From a virus: a stretch of DNA of 34,896 nucleotides. The notes under the pieces are model-generated. The model saw only the letters and a list, made by a program, of their open reading frames with translations. It was not told the DNA's origin and did no database searches. The translations under genes and the position numbers were made by a program. Positions within the stretch are counted from its first letter, which is position 1; each line of letters starts with the position of its first letter. The DNA lies in the IMG/VR virus record IMGVR_UViG_3300031576_000203, positions 1 to 34,896 of that record. One strand, given 5' to 3'. Shown here one piece after another: positions 1 to 7,260 of this stretch.

Positions 1-2
1 AA

Positions 3-476
3 GGCGGAAACGGTGGTGGGGTGGGTGGCGAAGCGAAACTCCTTGGAGGGCTCGGCGCTGGCACGAACGCTGGGGGACTCGCTCGAGTCCTTGGCGGGAC
101 CGGCGGAACCGGGGCAGGAGGTCACGGTGGGATCGCGCATCTCACAGGTGGAGACGCGGGTGCGGGTTCGGGGGGGAACGCCGGAGATGCGGTCCTCACT
201 CCGGGCAGTCCTGATGGAGCCGGCGTCGCCGGCAAGATATCCCTCGCGGGTCCGGTGGACATCACCGACGCGAAGAACATCACTCTGGGGACGACCACGG
301 GCACGAAGTTCGGCACCACGACGACTCAAAAACTCGCGTTCTACAATTCGACGCCCATCGTGCAAGGCGCGGCCGTGGCCGACGCCTCTGGCGGGGCGAC
401 CATCGATGCCGAGGCACGCACGGCCATCAACTCTCTTCTGGCACGGATTCGTTCCGTGGGACTCATCGCGACCTAA
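3..476 (+). CDS. Gly-rich virion/fibre protein, C-terminal part (5' truncated by the window edge)
   Basis: The frame is open from the left edge to the TAA at 474-476, giving 157 residues. The first ~85 residues are Gly-Gly-Asn/Ala-Gly repeats of the kind seen in phage fibre and tail surface proteins. The rest is a more complex tail (around T-K-F-G-T and a closing helix rich in Ala, Arg and Ile) that could be a trimerisation end. No start is visible. The gene beginning at 34415 has the same low-complexity Gly-rich style and runs off the right edge, so the two are probably the halves of one gene in a circular genome. A virion role is inferred from composition and from the position between capsid and connector genes. 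It could instead be a head fibre. Confidence 0.7.
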   Translation, partial: GGNGGGVGGEAKLLGGLGAGTNAGGLARVLGGTGGTGAGGHGGIAHLTGGDAGAGSGGNAGDAVLTPGSPDGAGVAGKISLAGPVDITDAKNITLGTTTGTKFGTTTTQKLAFYNSTPIVQGAAVADASGGATIDAEARTAINSLLARIRSVGLIAT

Positions 477-525
477 TCGGCAGTTTCATCGCCAGGCTCA
501 CCATCTAGGGGAACGAGGCGACAGG

Positions 526-810
526 ATGAGCGGAAACGAAAGGCTGGAAGAGATGCAGGCGATTTTGACGAAACTGGCGCGGCGCGAGGCGGTACTCGTA
601 CAGGTGCTCATGTTGAAGCAGGCTGAGATCACCAACGATTCCGATCCGGAGGAATTGAAGGGCTGGTTGAGTCTCAGCTTCGAGGACGTGGCACGGGCCG
701 TAGGCGACATCAAGGCCCAACGCAAAAGAGTCGCGCAGCTGCACGAGGACAGGCTGAAATCGCTAGGAGTCGTGACTGAGCCAGCGCAATCGCAGCAATC
801 GGGGAGGTAG
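526..810 (+). CDS. Small helical protein, unrecognised
   Basis: 94 residues starting at ATG 526, with purine-rich GGGGAACGAGG upstream as a possible ribosome site. An in-frame extension to base 13 exists, but it overlaps the Gly-rich gene and has shadow-type composition. The protein is almost entirely predicted helix: Leu, Glu, Arg and Lys in heptad-like spacing at both ends, with a D-S-D-P-E-E turn in the middle. No domain is recognised. It lies 50 bp after the fibre gene and 3 bp before a membrane protein gene, so it is part of the late transcription unit. A chaperone or structural accessory role is possible but not shown. Confidence 0.6.
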   Translation: MSGNERLEEMQAILTKLARREAVLVQVLMLKQAEITNDSDPEELKGWLSLSFEDVARAVGDIKAQRKRVAQLHEDRLKSLGVVTEPAQSQQSGR

Positions 811-813
811 TCG

Positions 814-1095
814 GTGGCGGGCGAGATCGAGCTGGCGATCACCATCATCATCTCCGGCGGGATCGCCGGGGGCGCGGGTGCCGCGGCGGCCCGGGCGTAT
901 GTCAACACGCGGCTCGGGAAGGTGGAGGAGGCCGCGACCGAGAGCCGGGACATGAGCGCGATCCTGCTGCGTCGGGAGTGCGAGGCGGACGAGGAGTTGC
1001 GGCGCGACATCGCGCGGTACAAGCCCAAGCTGTACGACAAGTACATCAAGCCGTACCTCAATGGTGCGGCGGCCCCACGGACGGGCAGGAGGTGA
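814..1095 (+). CDS. Small protein with one N-terminal membrane segment (holin-like candidate)
   Basis: 93 residues from GTG 814, 3 bp after the previous stop. Residues ~5-28 are strongly hydrophobic and rich in Ile, Gly and Ala (ELAITIIISGGIAGGAGAAA), and read as a membrane helix or an uncleaved signal anchor. The remaining ~65 residues are charged and helical, ending in a basic Pro-Arg tail. Small single-span proteins with a charged cytoplasmic domain include some holins and spanin-like proteins. The neighbour at 1099 is also a membrane protein, so the two may form a lysis or egress pair. No lysozyme or amidase gene lies nearby, so this is inference from topology and position only. Confidence 0.6.
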   Translation: MAGEIELAITIIISGGIAGGAGAAAARAYVNTRLGKVEEAATESRDMSAILLRRECEADEELRRDIARYKPKLYDKYIKPYLNGAAAPRTGRR

Positions 1096-1098
1096 ACG

Positions 1099-1314
1099 AT
1101 GAAAGGGTTAACCGAGCCGTTCCCGACCAAGAGAGCGCCAGGCTTCAAGGCGACGCTCTACATGATCGCGGTGATGGCTCTGATCACCGCCTATCCGCTC
1201 CTCACCGGAGGCCTCTCCGCGATGAACGCGGCGTCCATCGTGTTCGGCGTGGTGGGCATCGGCGTCGCGATCCTCCTCTTCGTGATCGCGCAGCGGCTCA
1301 AGGAGGAGACTTAG
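1099..1314 (+). CDS. Two-span small membrane protein, holin candidate
   Basis: 71 residues from ATG 1099, with AGGAGGTG just upstream overlapping the end of the preceding gene. Two hydrophobic segments are visible, about residues 19-38 and 44-65, separated by a short Gly-Leu-Ser-Ala-Met-Asn turn, with a Lys/Glu-rich C-terminus (Q-R-L-K-E-E-T). Size and topology fit a class II holin, with both ends in the cytoplasm. The stop codon directly abuts the next ATG (1315). Holin assignment is inference; another small membrane protein of unknown role would look the same. Confidence 0.6.
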   Translation: MKGLTEPFPTKRAPGFKATLYMIAVMALITAYPLLTGGLSAMNAASIVFGVVGIGVAILLFVIAQRLKEET

Positions 1315-2505
1315 ATGGCGTCCTGGAAGAAGATTCAGGACGGCAGCGTTCTTCCTTCCGCTAACGGTTTCCGCATCTTACCCCCCACGGACAGCGAAGC
1401 CATCATTACCGCCAACCGGAACTTCAAGGATGGGCGGTGGATCGAGTGGTTCGACGATGCCGTAGCGACCGCCGCCCGCTACGAGGCGCACGAGACGGCC
1501 ACGCCCAACGCCGCGTTCACTCCTAGTTCTGTCACCGGCTGGACCCTCTATGCGATGGTACAAGGAATCGCCGACGAGTACCGCTTCGACATCGACGATG
1601 GCACGAAATCGGCCGCGTTCCTCGTGCGCACGGGCACGGTCCTTCTCGACGCCAACTCCTTCACCCTCGACACGCGCCTCCCCCGCCAGCTCCGCATCAC
1701 CGGCCGGGGCACGACCTGGAAGCTCTACGTGGACGAGAGCGACAGCAGCTCGTTGAGCATCACGCCAGCGACGGCCAGCAGCGGCACGAAATCGCTGCGA
1801 TTCGGCACCAACCTCGCGAACGCGCGCGCACATCTTCGCCAACTCGCGTGGAGCGAGGACGGCGACTTCATCCCGAGTCTCCTAGGTGCGCCGGATGTCC
1901 TCGCCACCTACATCTCCGTGAAGCAGCTGCGCTCCCACATGCCGGCGATCAGCGCGGACGCGCTCAACGACGCGGACCTCGCCGAGATCATCCGGCAGAC
2001 GGAGAACCACGTTGACGCGCTCGTGATGGGTGCGGACATGGCACGCTCCCGGCTCGCGTTCGGCAGCGGCGCCACGGAGACGAACGAGGAGCACGACTAC
2101 GAGGCTGGCGGCATGTATCGCTTGCGATACAACAGGATCACGACCATCACCACGGTCGAATACCGCACCGCCTCGGGGAGCGCCAACTGGACTGCGCTGA
2201 CCGAGAGCGACCAAACGGGCTGGTTCGCGAGCCAGCGCGACAAGGAACTCGGGATCGTCCGCATCGCGCCGCGCGCGCTTCGATACGCCGCTGCGATCCG
2301 TGTGACGTACACTTGGGGCTACACCGCAGTCCCCGGTCCCGTGCAGGACCTCACGATCATGCTCGCGCTGCTCCGGGCATTCAGCGCGGCCACGCAGCTC
2401 GGGGTCCAGGACGTGTTCGGCGGACGGCGTCAGGCGATTCAGGGCGATGTGGACAAACTCCTAGAGGAGATACAGTCCCGGTTCCAACCCTGGGGGATCG
2501 CGTAG
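1315..2505 (+). CDS. Head-tail connector with an N-terminal lectin-like (LamG-type) domain
   Basis: 396 residues. The C-terminal ~200 residues look like a gp6-type head-tail connector: a helical opening (V-K-Q-L-R-S-H-M-P, D-L-A-E-I-I-R-Q-T-E-N-H-V-D), then a beta-rich middle (R-I-T-T-I-T-T-V-E-Y-R) and a closing helix (L-R-A-F-S-A-A-T-Q-L). That family forms the ring under the portal. The first ~190 residues are unexpected: a beta-sandwich pattern containing F-D-I-D-D-G-T, L-R-I-T-G-R and K-L-Y-V-D-E and ending W-S-E-D-G-D-F, as in concanavalin/LamG-type modules. Such a domain would sit outside the neck and might bind glycans. The gene shares one base with the next (TAGTG). The connector call is moderate; the lectin-like fold is pattern-based. 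Confidence 0.6.
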   Translation: MASWKKIQDGSVLPSANGFRILPPTDSEAIITANRNFKDGRWIEWFDDAVATAARYEAHETATPNAAFTPSSVTGWTLYAMVQGIADEYRFDIDDGTKSAAFLVRTGTVLLDANSFTLDTRLPRQLRITGRGTTWKLYVDESDSSSLSITPATASSGTKSLRFGTNLANARAHLRQLAWSEDGDFIPSLLGAPDVLATYISVKQLRSHMPAISADALNDADLAEIIRQTENHVDALVMGADMARSRLAFGSGATETNEEHDYEAGGMYRLRYNRITTITTVEYRTASGSANWTALTESDQTGWFASQRDKELGIVRIAPRALRYAAAIRVTYTWGYTAVPGPVQDLTIMLALLRAFSAATQLGVQDVFGGRRQAIQGDVDKLLEEIQSRFQPWGIA

Positions 2506-4028
2506 TGCCGAGCTGGACAATCGAGTACGAAGCGGATGCGCTCCCAGAGAACTCGACGCCTGCGTGGACGCGAGTGGGCGTTCCGACGGTCTACACCGCT
2601 GTCGCGGGAATCCTCACCACGAACTACAACGGCGCGGTAGTCTCGGGGACTAAGACCACGCTTACGATAGTCCTCGGCGCTTCGCTGACTGGCGGCGCGA
2701 CGATGGTGACGCGGGCCAGGAACTTCCGCAGCGTGAACGAACCCGGATCGGAACTAAGGATGCGGATATTCACCGGAAGCAGACGAGCACAAATCATCAT
2801 CATCCACACGCCAGGAGGAGTGAGCGCCGGGACCATCGCGCTGGAAGGCGGATCGAGCACGGCGTTTACCATCGGGACGCTCCGCAGGTTCAGGATCACG
2901 ATAGATTCGCTTAATGTGACCAGACTCTATTCGGACTTCGCGGGCGGCGCGGAGGTCCTGTTGAGCACCGGCACGGGCATCGTGGACGCGACCGCGGCCA
3001 AGATCGAGTTCGAGTTCGTGAAGATCGGCGGAATCAACAGCGCTGGCAGCGTCTCAGGGGAATGGGACAAAGTCTACTTCACGGACCAGGGTGCGTTCAC
3101 GCAAGACGAGCTGCCGGATGTTCCAGGTGGAGGACAGGGCGCGGGGCAGGACATCTGCCGGATTCCGGAGCGCATCCATACGCTCCTCGACGCGCGCGAG
3201 CCGTGGTCGTCGCTGCTGCGGAAGAACGCCCGCCCGCGCGAGGCGGCCTACCGGATCGAATGGGACCCAGCCTACCATCGGCCGTTCATCTTCACCTGGA
3301 TACAGAACGGTCGCGTCCGCCGCGGCGGCCCGGGAGCCTGGCTTCACACTCTCCGAGTGATCAGCTGGGTCGCGTTCGAGGACCTGGATCAACCGGACGT
3401 CAATCGGATGGGTCGGCTCGAGGAGGACTACCGTGCCATGCTCAAGGCGAACATCGCCCTCAACGAGTTGGGCGATATCCACCGCGCCAACATCGCCGGG
3501 CCGGTGCGGAAGGTCGCCGAGCGCACGGCCTACCCATACGACATCCTGGAGGTTCCTCTGGACGTTGTCGTTGAGCGACGGTTCACCGAATCGCCGCAGG
3601 TGTTCACCGCTGGCAACGCCGACCCGGGCGAGGTCGCCTCTTCGCTACGCGCGATCATCGCAGACGACAGCCGATTCGCCGGAGTCAAGACTTACGGACT
3701 GAAGTCGAACCAGCCGGACAATTGGCCGGCGGCGTTCGTGACGCCCGGCGGCGATTCGGTGCGCCTGCACACGACCGGCGATCATCACTGGACGCTGCCG
3801 TTCACGATACGCTTCGAGGAGCGCGCGCTCCGCGCGACGCCCAGCTGCACGCTCTATCGTCGTGTGCTCGACTTGGAGGACCTACTCCAAGAGAAGAATT
3901 CGCTGGACGCCACGAGAGGCGTGCGCATCGCCCGGGTCGTAGAGTATAAGCACCTCTTCGGTGATAGGGCGGCGTACCCCTACGATGCGGCCGAGGTCAT
4001 GGTCGAAGTCGAGACGGATCAAACGTAG
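2505..4028 (+). CDS. Tail terminator/neck protein, tandem domains, with N-terminal lectin-like domain
   Basis: Start chosen as GTG 2505, which overlaps the upstream TAG by one base. It gives 507 residues; a longer in-frame start at 2313 would lie inside the connector gene. Residues 1-~200 form a second LamG-like beta-sandwich (F-R-I-T-I-D-S, T-R-L-Y-S-D, final G-E-W-D-K-V-Y-F). After a Gly-rich linker come two related neck-type domains. Both end in an A-Y-P-Y-D motif followed by a beta strand (L-E-V-P-L-D-V-V-V and A-E-V-M-V-E-V-E), which suggests an internal duplication. Such domains are typical of tail terminator/completion proteins, and the gene lies between connector and tail tube. The role is inferred from order and this pattern. 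Confidence 0.6.
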   Translation: MPSWTIEYEADALPENSTPAWTRVGVPTVYTAVAGILTTNYNGAVVSGTKTTLTIVLGASLTGGATMVTRARNFRSVNEPGSELRMRIFTGSRRAQIIIIHTPGGVSAGTIALEGGSSTAFTIGTLRRFRITIDSLNVTRLYSDFAGGAEVLLSTGTGIVDATAAKIEFEFVKIGGINSAGSVSGEWDKVYFTDQGAFTQDELPDVPGGGQGAGQDICRIPERIHTLLDAREPWSSLLRKNARPREAAYRIEWDPAYHRPFIFTWIQNGRVRRGGPGAWLHTLRVISWVAFEDLDQPDVNRMGRLEEDYRAMLKANIALNELGDIHRANIAGPVRKVAERTAYPYDILEVPLDVVVERRFTESPQVFTAGNADPGEVASSLRAIIADDSRFAGVKTYGLKSNQPDNWPAAFVTPGGDSVRLHTTGDHHWTLPFTIRFEERALRATPSCTLYRRVLDLEDLLQEKNSLDATRGVRIARVVEYKHLFGDRAAYPYDAAEVMVEVETDQT

Positions 4029-4043
4029 GGACGGGATGCACAG

Positions 4044-5009
4044 ATGGCACGGATAATCCAGCGAGAGGCGAAGATACCAGGATGGAACCCTGAGACTACA
4101 TATGGGACCGACCCTGGCGGGACGCGGCTGGAGGTCGGCGGGATCGGCAAGCGCTTCCGCCCGAAGCTCGAGGAGAATGTCGAGGGCTACATCGGGATCG
4201 GCGGGAGCCCCCACGTCCGCAGCTTCTTCCGCAAGGGCCGCGAGGTCGAATGGGAACTGATGTATCTGCTGAAGCGGGACGCGACCACGAGCAGCCTGAT
4301 CGCGATGGCGCTCGGCGACACGCCGGATGGCGGCGGCCTCATCACGCCGCGCCCGCACTCGACCGCCAACAACCTGCGCAGCATGACCATCGAACAGGGT
4401 TGGGATAGTGTAGCCAACGACCGCTTCTATCAACTGAAGGGCGCCGTGGTCCGCAACATGCGCATGACGTTGAAAGATCACATCGTCGAGATGCTGTTCA
4501 ACGGTCCAGCAGCCGACAGGACGAAATCGGCCACGGCCGCCGGGACACTAGCCACGACGCTGCCCACGCCGCGGCCGTTCGACGATCAGGCCGACGCGAC
4601 CTGGACGTTCACCGGCCCCAGCGGCGCGATCACCGGCGTAGACGTCGAGCAGGCTGTGTGGGACGTGCAGAACATCTTGAAGCTCAAAGGGACCCAGGCG
4701 GGAAGCGCGAGCCGGAACATCGGCGAGCCCCAGCTCGTGAACCGCGAGCAGACTCTCAAGCTCACACTCTGGCGGACGTCCAACGTTTTCGACGACCTCT
4801 ACGCGGACAATGATCCGGCGGGCTCGTCAAGCGAACTGGACATCCAGGTGGTGCTCGCGAAGAACGCGAACGCCGAATACTTCCGGCTCACGCTGACGGA
4901 TTGCCGGATCATCGAGGCGTACACCGTCGAGCTGAAGGACGAGGACGACGTCATCATGGAGGAGATCACGGTCAAGCCGGAGAGCTACGTGGTGGACCTC
5001 ACCGCGTAG
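4044..5009 (+). CDS. Major tail tube protein
   Basis: 321 residues from ATG 4044, 15 bp after the previous stop. The N-terminus (I-Q-R-E-A-K-I-P-G-W-N-P-E-T-T-Y-G-T) resembles the opening of siphophage tail tube subunits, which read roughly 'E..yGt'. The body is beta-rich with one helix-like middle, ends in a long charged strand pair (A-Y-T-V-E-L-K-D-E-D-D-V) and closes with Y-V-V-D-L-T-A. Length fits the larger tail tube proteins. Position between tail terminator and assembly chaperones is the classical tail tube slot. The protein would polymerise as stacked rings around the tape measure. Confidence 0.75.
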   Translation: MARIIQREAKIPGWNPETTYGTDPGGTRLEVGGIGKRFRPKLEENVEGYIGIGGSPHVRSFFRKGREVEWELMYLLKRDATTSSLIAMALGDTPDGGGLITPRPHSTANNLRSMTIEQGWDSVANDRFYQLKGAVVRNMRMTLKDHIVEMLFNGPAADRTKSATAAGTLATTLPTPRPFDDQADATWTFTGPSGAITGVDVEQAVWDVQNILKLKGTQAGSASRNIGEPQLVNREQTLKLTLWRTSNVFDDLYADNDPAGSSSELDIQVVLAKNANAEYFRLTLTDCRIIEAYTVELKDEDDVIMEEITVKPESYVVDLTA

Positions 5010-5031
5010 GCCGGTTGGAGAGGCGACGGGT

Positions 5032-5622
5032 ATGGCGACAGGTGGACGAACGAGGTGGACGTGGCCGTGGAACGGAGGACAGAGACACGAGCGCCCGCGG
5101 GAACTGCCGCCGCGGCGCGGCGAAGGGCAGACAATCAGCGTGGGCGGTCGCCGGCTCCGCGCTCGCCGACAGCTGGAGAAGGAAGTCCGCATGGTGTACG
5201 ACCGGCTGGGCTGGTGGGGCCACCAGTACGACACCGAGACGCTGGGCTCGATGATGGTGCTCGGCAAGACCCTCGACGATCCTGGTGTGCTGCATCTCTA
5301 CGAGCAGATGCGCGACGCCTACAGCCGCGCGCGCGAGGTGGACGACGAACTCCTCATCGTCGGATTAGAACCGCTGGACGGGAAACCGCCCGTGACGCGG
5401 GAGTGGCTACTTGGGCTCAGTCGCGACGAGTACGCCGACGTCCGCGACATCGTGGGCGACGCGAACCGGGTGATGCTCGACCCGTGGTGGGTGCTCAAGG
5501 CGACGATCAAGGACGAGCTGAAACTCTCCGCCGAGCAGGCGAAGAAGGCGATCAGCCACATCGAACGGGTGCGCACCGGGAGGTGGGAGCGCCTGCTTTT
5601 TCGGCCTGGGCGTCAGGAGTGA
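5032..5622 (+). CDS. Tail assembly chaperone, G-like
   Basis: 196 residues from ATG 5032. The N-terminal ~45 residues are Arg/Pro-rich and may be disordered; the rest is helical with many Trp, Asp and Glu (L-G-W-W-G-H-Q-Y-D, D-P-W-W-V-L-K-A-T-I-K-D-E-L). Gene order (tail tube, this gene, overlapping -1 frame extension, tape measure) is that of lambda gpG/gpGT, the chaperones that coat the tape measure during tail assembly. A T5 run at 5597-5601 near the 3' end allows -1 slippage into the 5601-5825 frame. Function is from synteny and the frameshift arrangement, not clear sequence similarity. Confidence 0.7.
   Translation: MATGGRTRWTWPWNGGQRHERPRELPPRRGEGQTISVGGRRLRARRQLEKEVRMVYDRLGWWGHQYDTETLGSMMVLGKTLDDPGVLHLYEQMRDAYSRAREVDDELLIVGLEPLDGKPPVTREWLLGLSRDEYADVRDIVGDANRVMLDPWWVLKATIKDELKLSAEQAKKAISHIERVRTGRWERLLFRPGRQE
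5596..5601 (+). promoter_or_regulatory. Probable -1 frameshift slippery site (G to GT chaperone)
   Basis: In the G-like frame the codons are CTT TTT CGG. The T5 run lets the Phe tRNA on TTT re-pair one base back, so reading continues as TCG GCC TGG in the -1 frame. This is not the canonical X-XXY-YYZ heptamer in full, because the CTT codon re-pairs poorly. Slippage by a single tRNA or at a homopolymer remains plausible. It lies 19-24 bp before the G-like stop, as in other tail chaperone pairs. Confidence 0.5.
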
Positions 5623-5825
5623 AACTGAGCGCCAGCAAGATCGGCCCGCTGCACGCCGTCCTTCCCGACTTCGCCCACTATCTAGAGACTGGCGAGCTTC
5701 CCCGGCCGGGCGGCTGGGACGAGCAGGACGCAATCTTCAAACGCCGCGCGCTCGAGCTGAAGGGCGTGAGAGACAAGCCAGCAGAGGCCGAACCCGGAGG
5801 TGGGCGGGATCGCGCTCGGCGGTGA
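5601..5825 (+). CDS. T-like extension of the tail assembly chaperone (made by -1 frameshift or from GTG 5619)
   Basis: In the -1 frame, 74 codons follow the slip point, giving a predicted G-T fusion of about 264 residues. The segment contains H-Y-L-E-T-G-E-L-P, then P-G-G-W-D-E-Q-D-A and a helix. This 'short helix, P-x-GG-x-x-x-Q, helix' pattern is often seen in the downstream half of phage tail chaperone pairs. An alternative is independent initiation at GTG 5619, which overlaps the G-like TGA by three bases and has AGGAG directly against it, a spacing too short for a good ribosome site. The 3' end overlaps the tape measure gene by 26 bp. Confidence 0.55.
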   Translation, partial: SAWASGVKLSASKIGPLHAVLPDFAHYLETGELPRPGGWDEQDAIFKRRALELKGVRDKPAEAEPGGGRDRARR

Positions 5826-6474
5826 ACAGCGGGTCGGCATCGCGGTCGAGGCCGAGTCGACCGGCGAAGAGGCGTATCGGACGCACGCGACCGGCGTGCG
5901 CGAGGTGACGACCGCCATGGAGCAGGCGACCGCGGCAACCGACCGCCACAGTGAATCATCGGATCGGAGCGCGGCCAAGTTGATGGCGCTCCAGGGCGCG
6001 CTCCTGAGCGTCGTGGGAGGGATGCGCCGGCTGAACCTGCTGACCGACGAACAGGTCACGGGGCTGCTCCAGGTGGTCGGGGTCGTGCAGACTGTGGTGG
6101 GCGTCTACCGGCTCCTGAGCGCGGAAGCCCTCAAGACCGCCGCGACGCTCTGGGCCAAGGCGATCGCGCGGATCGCGGCGTCCGGCCCGGCCGCGCCGTT
6201 CGTGCTCGCCGCCATCGGCGGGGCGGTCGCCGGAGCTTTAGCTCTGAAGGCCGCCAGCGGCCTCCAGCGAGGAACGCCGGAGGTAACGGAAGCCGGCATC
6301 TTCCGCGTAGGCGAGGGCGGCGAGGAGACGGTCTTTCTCCCCCGCGGCGCGGCCGTGGCTCCAGCACCCATAGACCGGATTGGAGGGGGTAGCACTACGT
6401 TCAACAACTACATCGTCGGGGAGCCGGCGGCCTGGGGCGGCTGGCTCCAAGATCAATACCAGCAGCGGAGGTAG
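5800..6474 (+). CDS. Tape measure protein, unusually short
   Basis: 224 residues from GTG 5800. The N-terminal third is helical and polar (Thr, Glu, Ala rich). The middle is hydrophobic (T-G-L-L-Q-V-V-G-V-V, then F-V-L-A-A-I-G-G-A-V-A-G-A-L-A-L-K). The C-terminus carries T-P-E-V-T-E-A-G-I-F-R-V-G-E-G-G and F-L-P-R-G-A-A-V, the typical tape measure ending ('GxPxVxExGxExVxxPxGs'). It sits right after the chaperone pair and before the distal tail gene, so the identity is well supported. Usual tape measures have 600-2000 residues. At about 1.5 angstroms per residue, this one predicts a tail near 34 nm. The frame is intact and no second fragment is visible. Confidence 0.75.
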   Translation: MGGIALGGEQRVGIAVEAESTGEEAYRTHATGVREVTTAMEQATAATDRHSESSDRSAAKLMALQGALLSVVGGMRRLNLLTDEQVTGLLQVVGVVQTVVGVYRLLSAEALKTAATLWAKAIARIAASGPAAPFVLAAIGGAVAGALALKAASGLQRGTPEVTEAGIFRVGEGGEETVFLPRGAAVAPAPIDRIGGGSTTFNNYIVGEPAAWGGWLQDQYQQRR

Positions 6475-6477
6475 ACG

Positions 6478-7251
6478 ATGGCGACGCGGACGGCAGTAGC
6501 GAGCGGAGACTGGCACAACGCCGCAGTCTGGGATACGGGCGTCCCCCTCCAGGCGGACACCGCGATCATCGCCGGCAACTTCACCGTCGACATCCGCGAC
6601 GCGAGCGACGCCAAAGTGCGGCAGATCGAGCTGGGCGACGCAGTCAATCCCGGCATTTTGAACTTCATTCCGTCCCCCACGCTCGCGAAGCTCACGATGG
6701 ACGACGCGTTCGCCTACATATGGTTCAAGCACGCCAGCTCCCGGCTGACGGAGATCGCGAACGACCAAGGTGCGTCGAGCCTGATCACGGTCCTGAACTT
6801 CCCGAACAACGTCAACAAGTGGTTCTTCCGAGTCAACGGGAACTACCTGCCCGGCGTCGAACTCGTCAGCGCCGAACTCCAGGGCTGCCAGCTCGGCATC
6901 TACATCAAGAACCTCACGACCGGCATCTGGCGCGAACTCACGATGGCGAACCTGCGCGCCAGCCGGCCGCCGGTCATCGTCGAGCAGCGCCCCGCCGGTC
7001 GCGACAACGGGATCACCTGGTGGAATGGCTCGGGCGCCGAGGTCGGAAGCGTCGAGGTCCTGTGGAAGCGCTACACCGACCCGTTCCTCCTCCGCGCCAT
7101 CTCCTCGCGCAGCAGGCGCAACGAGGAGCTGCTGCTCGTGACTGCGCTCCGCCAAGTCAAGTGCTTCATCACCGACGTCCCCAGCTACCTCGACACGGAC
7201 GAGTTCGCGGAGTGGGTCAAGCTCCAGTTCAAGGAGAAGAACGCGCCGTAG
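6478..7251 (+). CDS. Distal tail protein candidate
   Basis: 257 residues from ATG 6478, 3 bp after the tape measure stop. The first 35 residues read A-S-G-D-W-H-N-A-A-V-W-D-T-G-V-P followed by D-T-A-I-I-A-G-N-F-T-V-D-I. This 'GdW..a..W..G..P..gD...I..g..v' pattern is found in phage tail and surface beta-solenoid proteins. The C-terminal half is mixed, with a basic stretch S-S-R-S-R-R-N-E-E and a helical end. Its place between tape measure and the large hub protein is the usual place of the Dit ring protein. No Dit signature is recognised in the sequence itself. Confidence 0.55.
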   Translation: MATRTAVASGDWHNAAVWDTGVPLQADTAIIAGNFTVDIRDASDAKVRQIELGDAVNPGILNFIPSPTLAKLTMDDAFAYIWFKHASSRLTEIANDQGASSLITVLNFPNNVNKWFFRVNGNYLPGVELVSAELQGCQLGIYIKNLTTGIWRELTMANLRASRPPVIVEQRPAGRDNGITWWNGSGAEVGSVEVLWKRYTDPFLLRAISSRSRRNEELLLVTALRQVKCFITDVPSYLDTDEFAEWVKLQFKEKNAP

Positions 7252-7260
7252 GGGAGTTGC

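Noticed and set aside
5055-5600. Upstream part of the -1 frame under the G-like chaperone
   Set aside because: Arg/Ala/Gly-rich shadow; only the part after the slip site has protein-like sequence.
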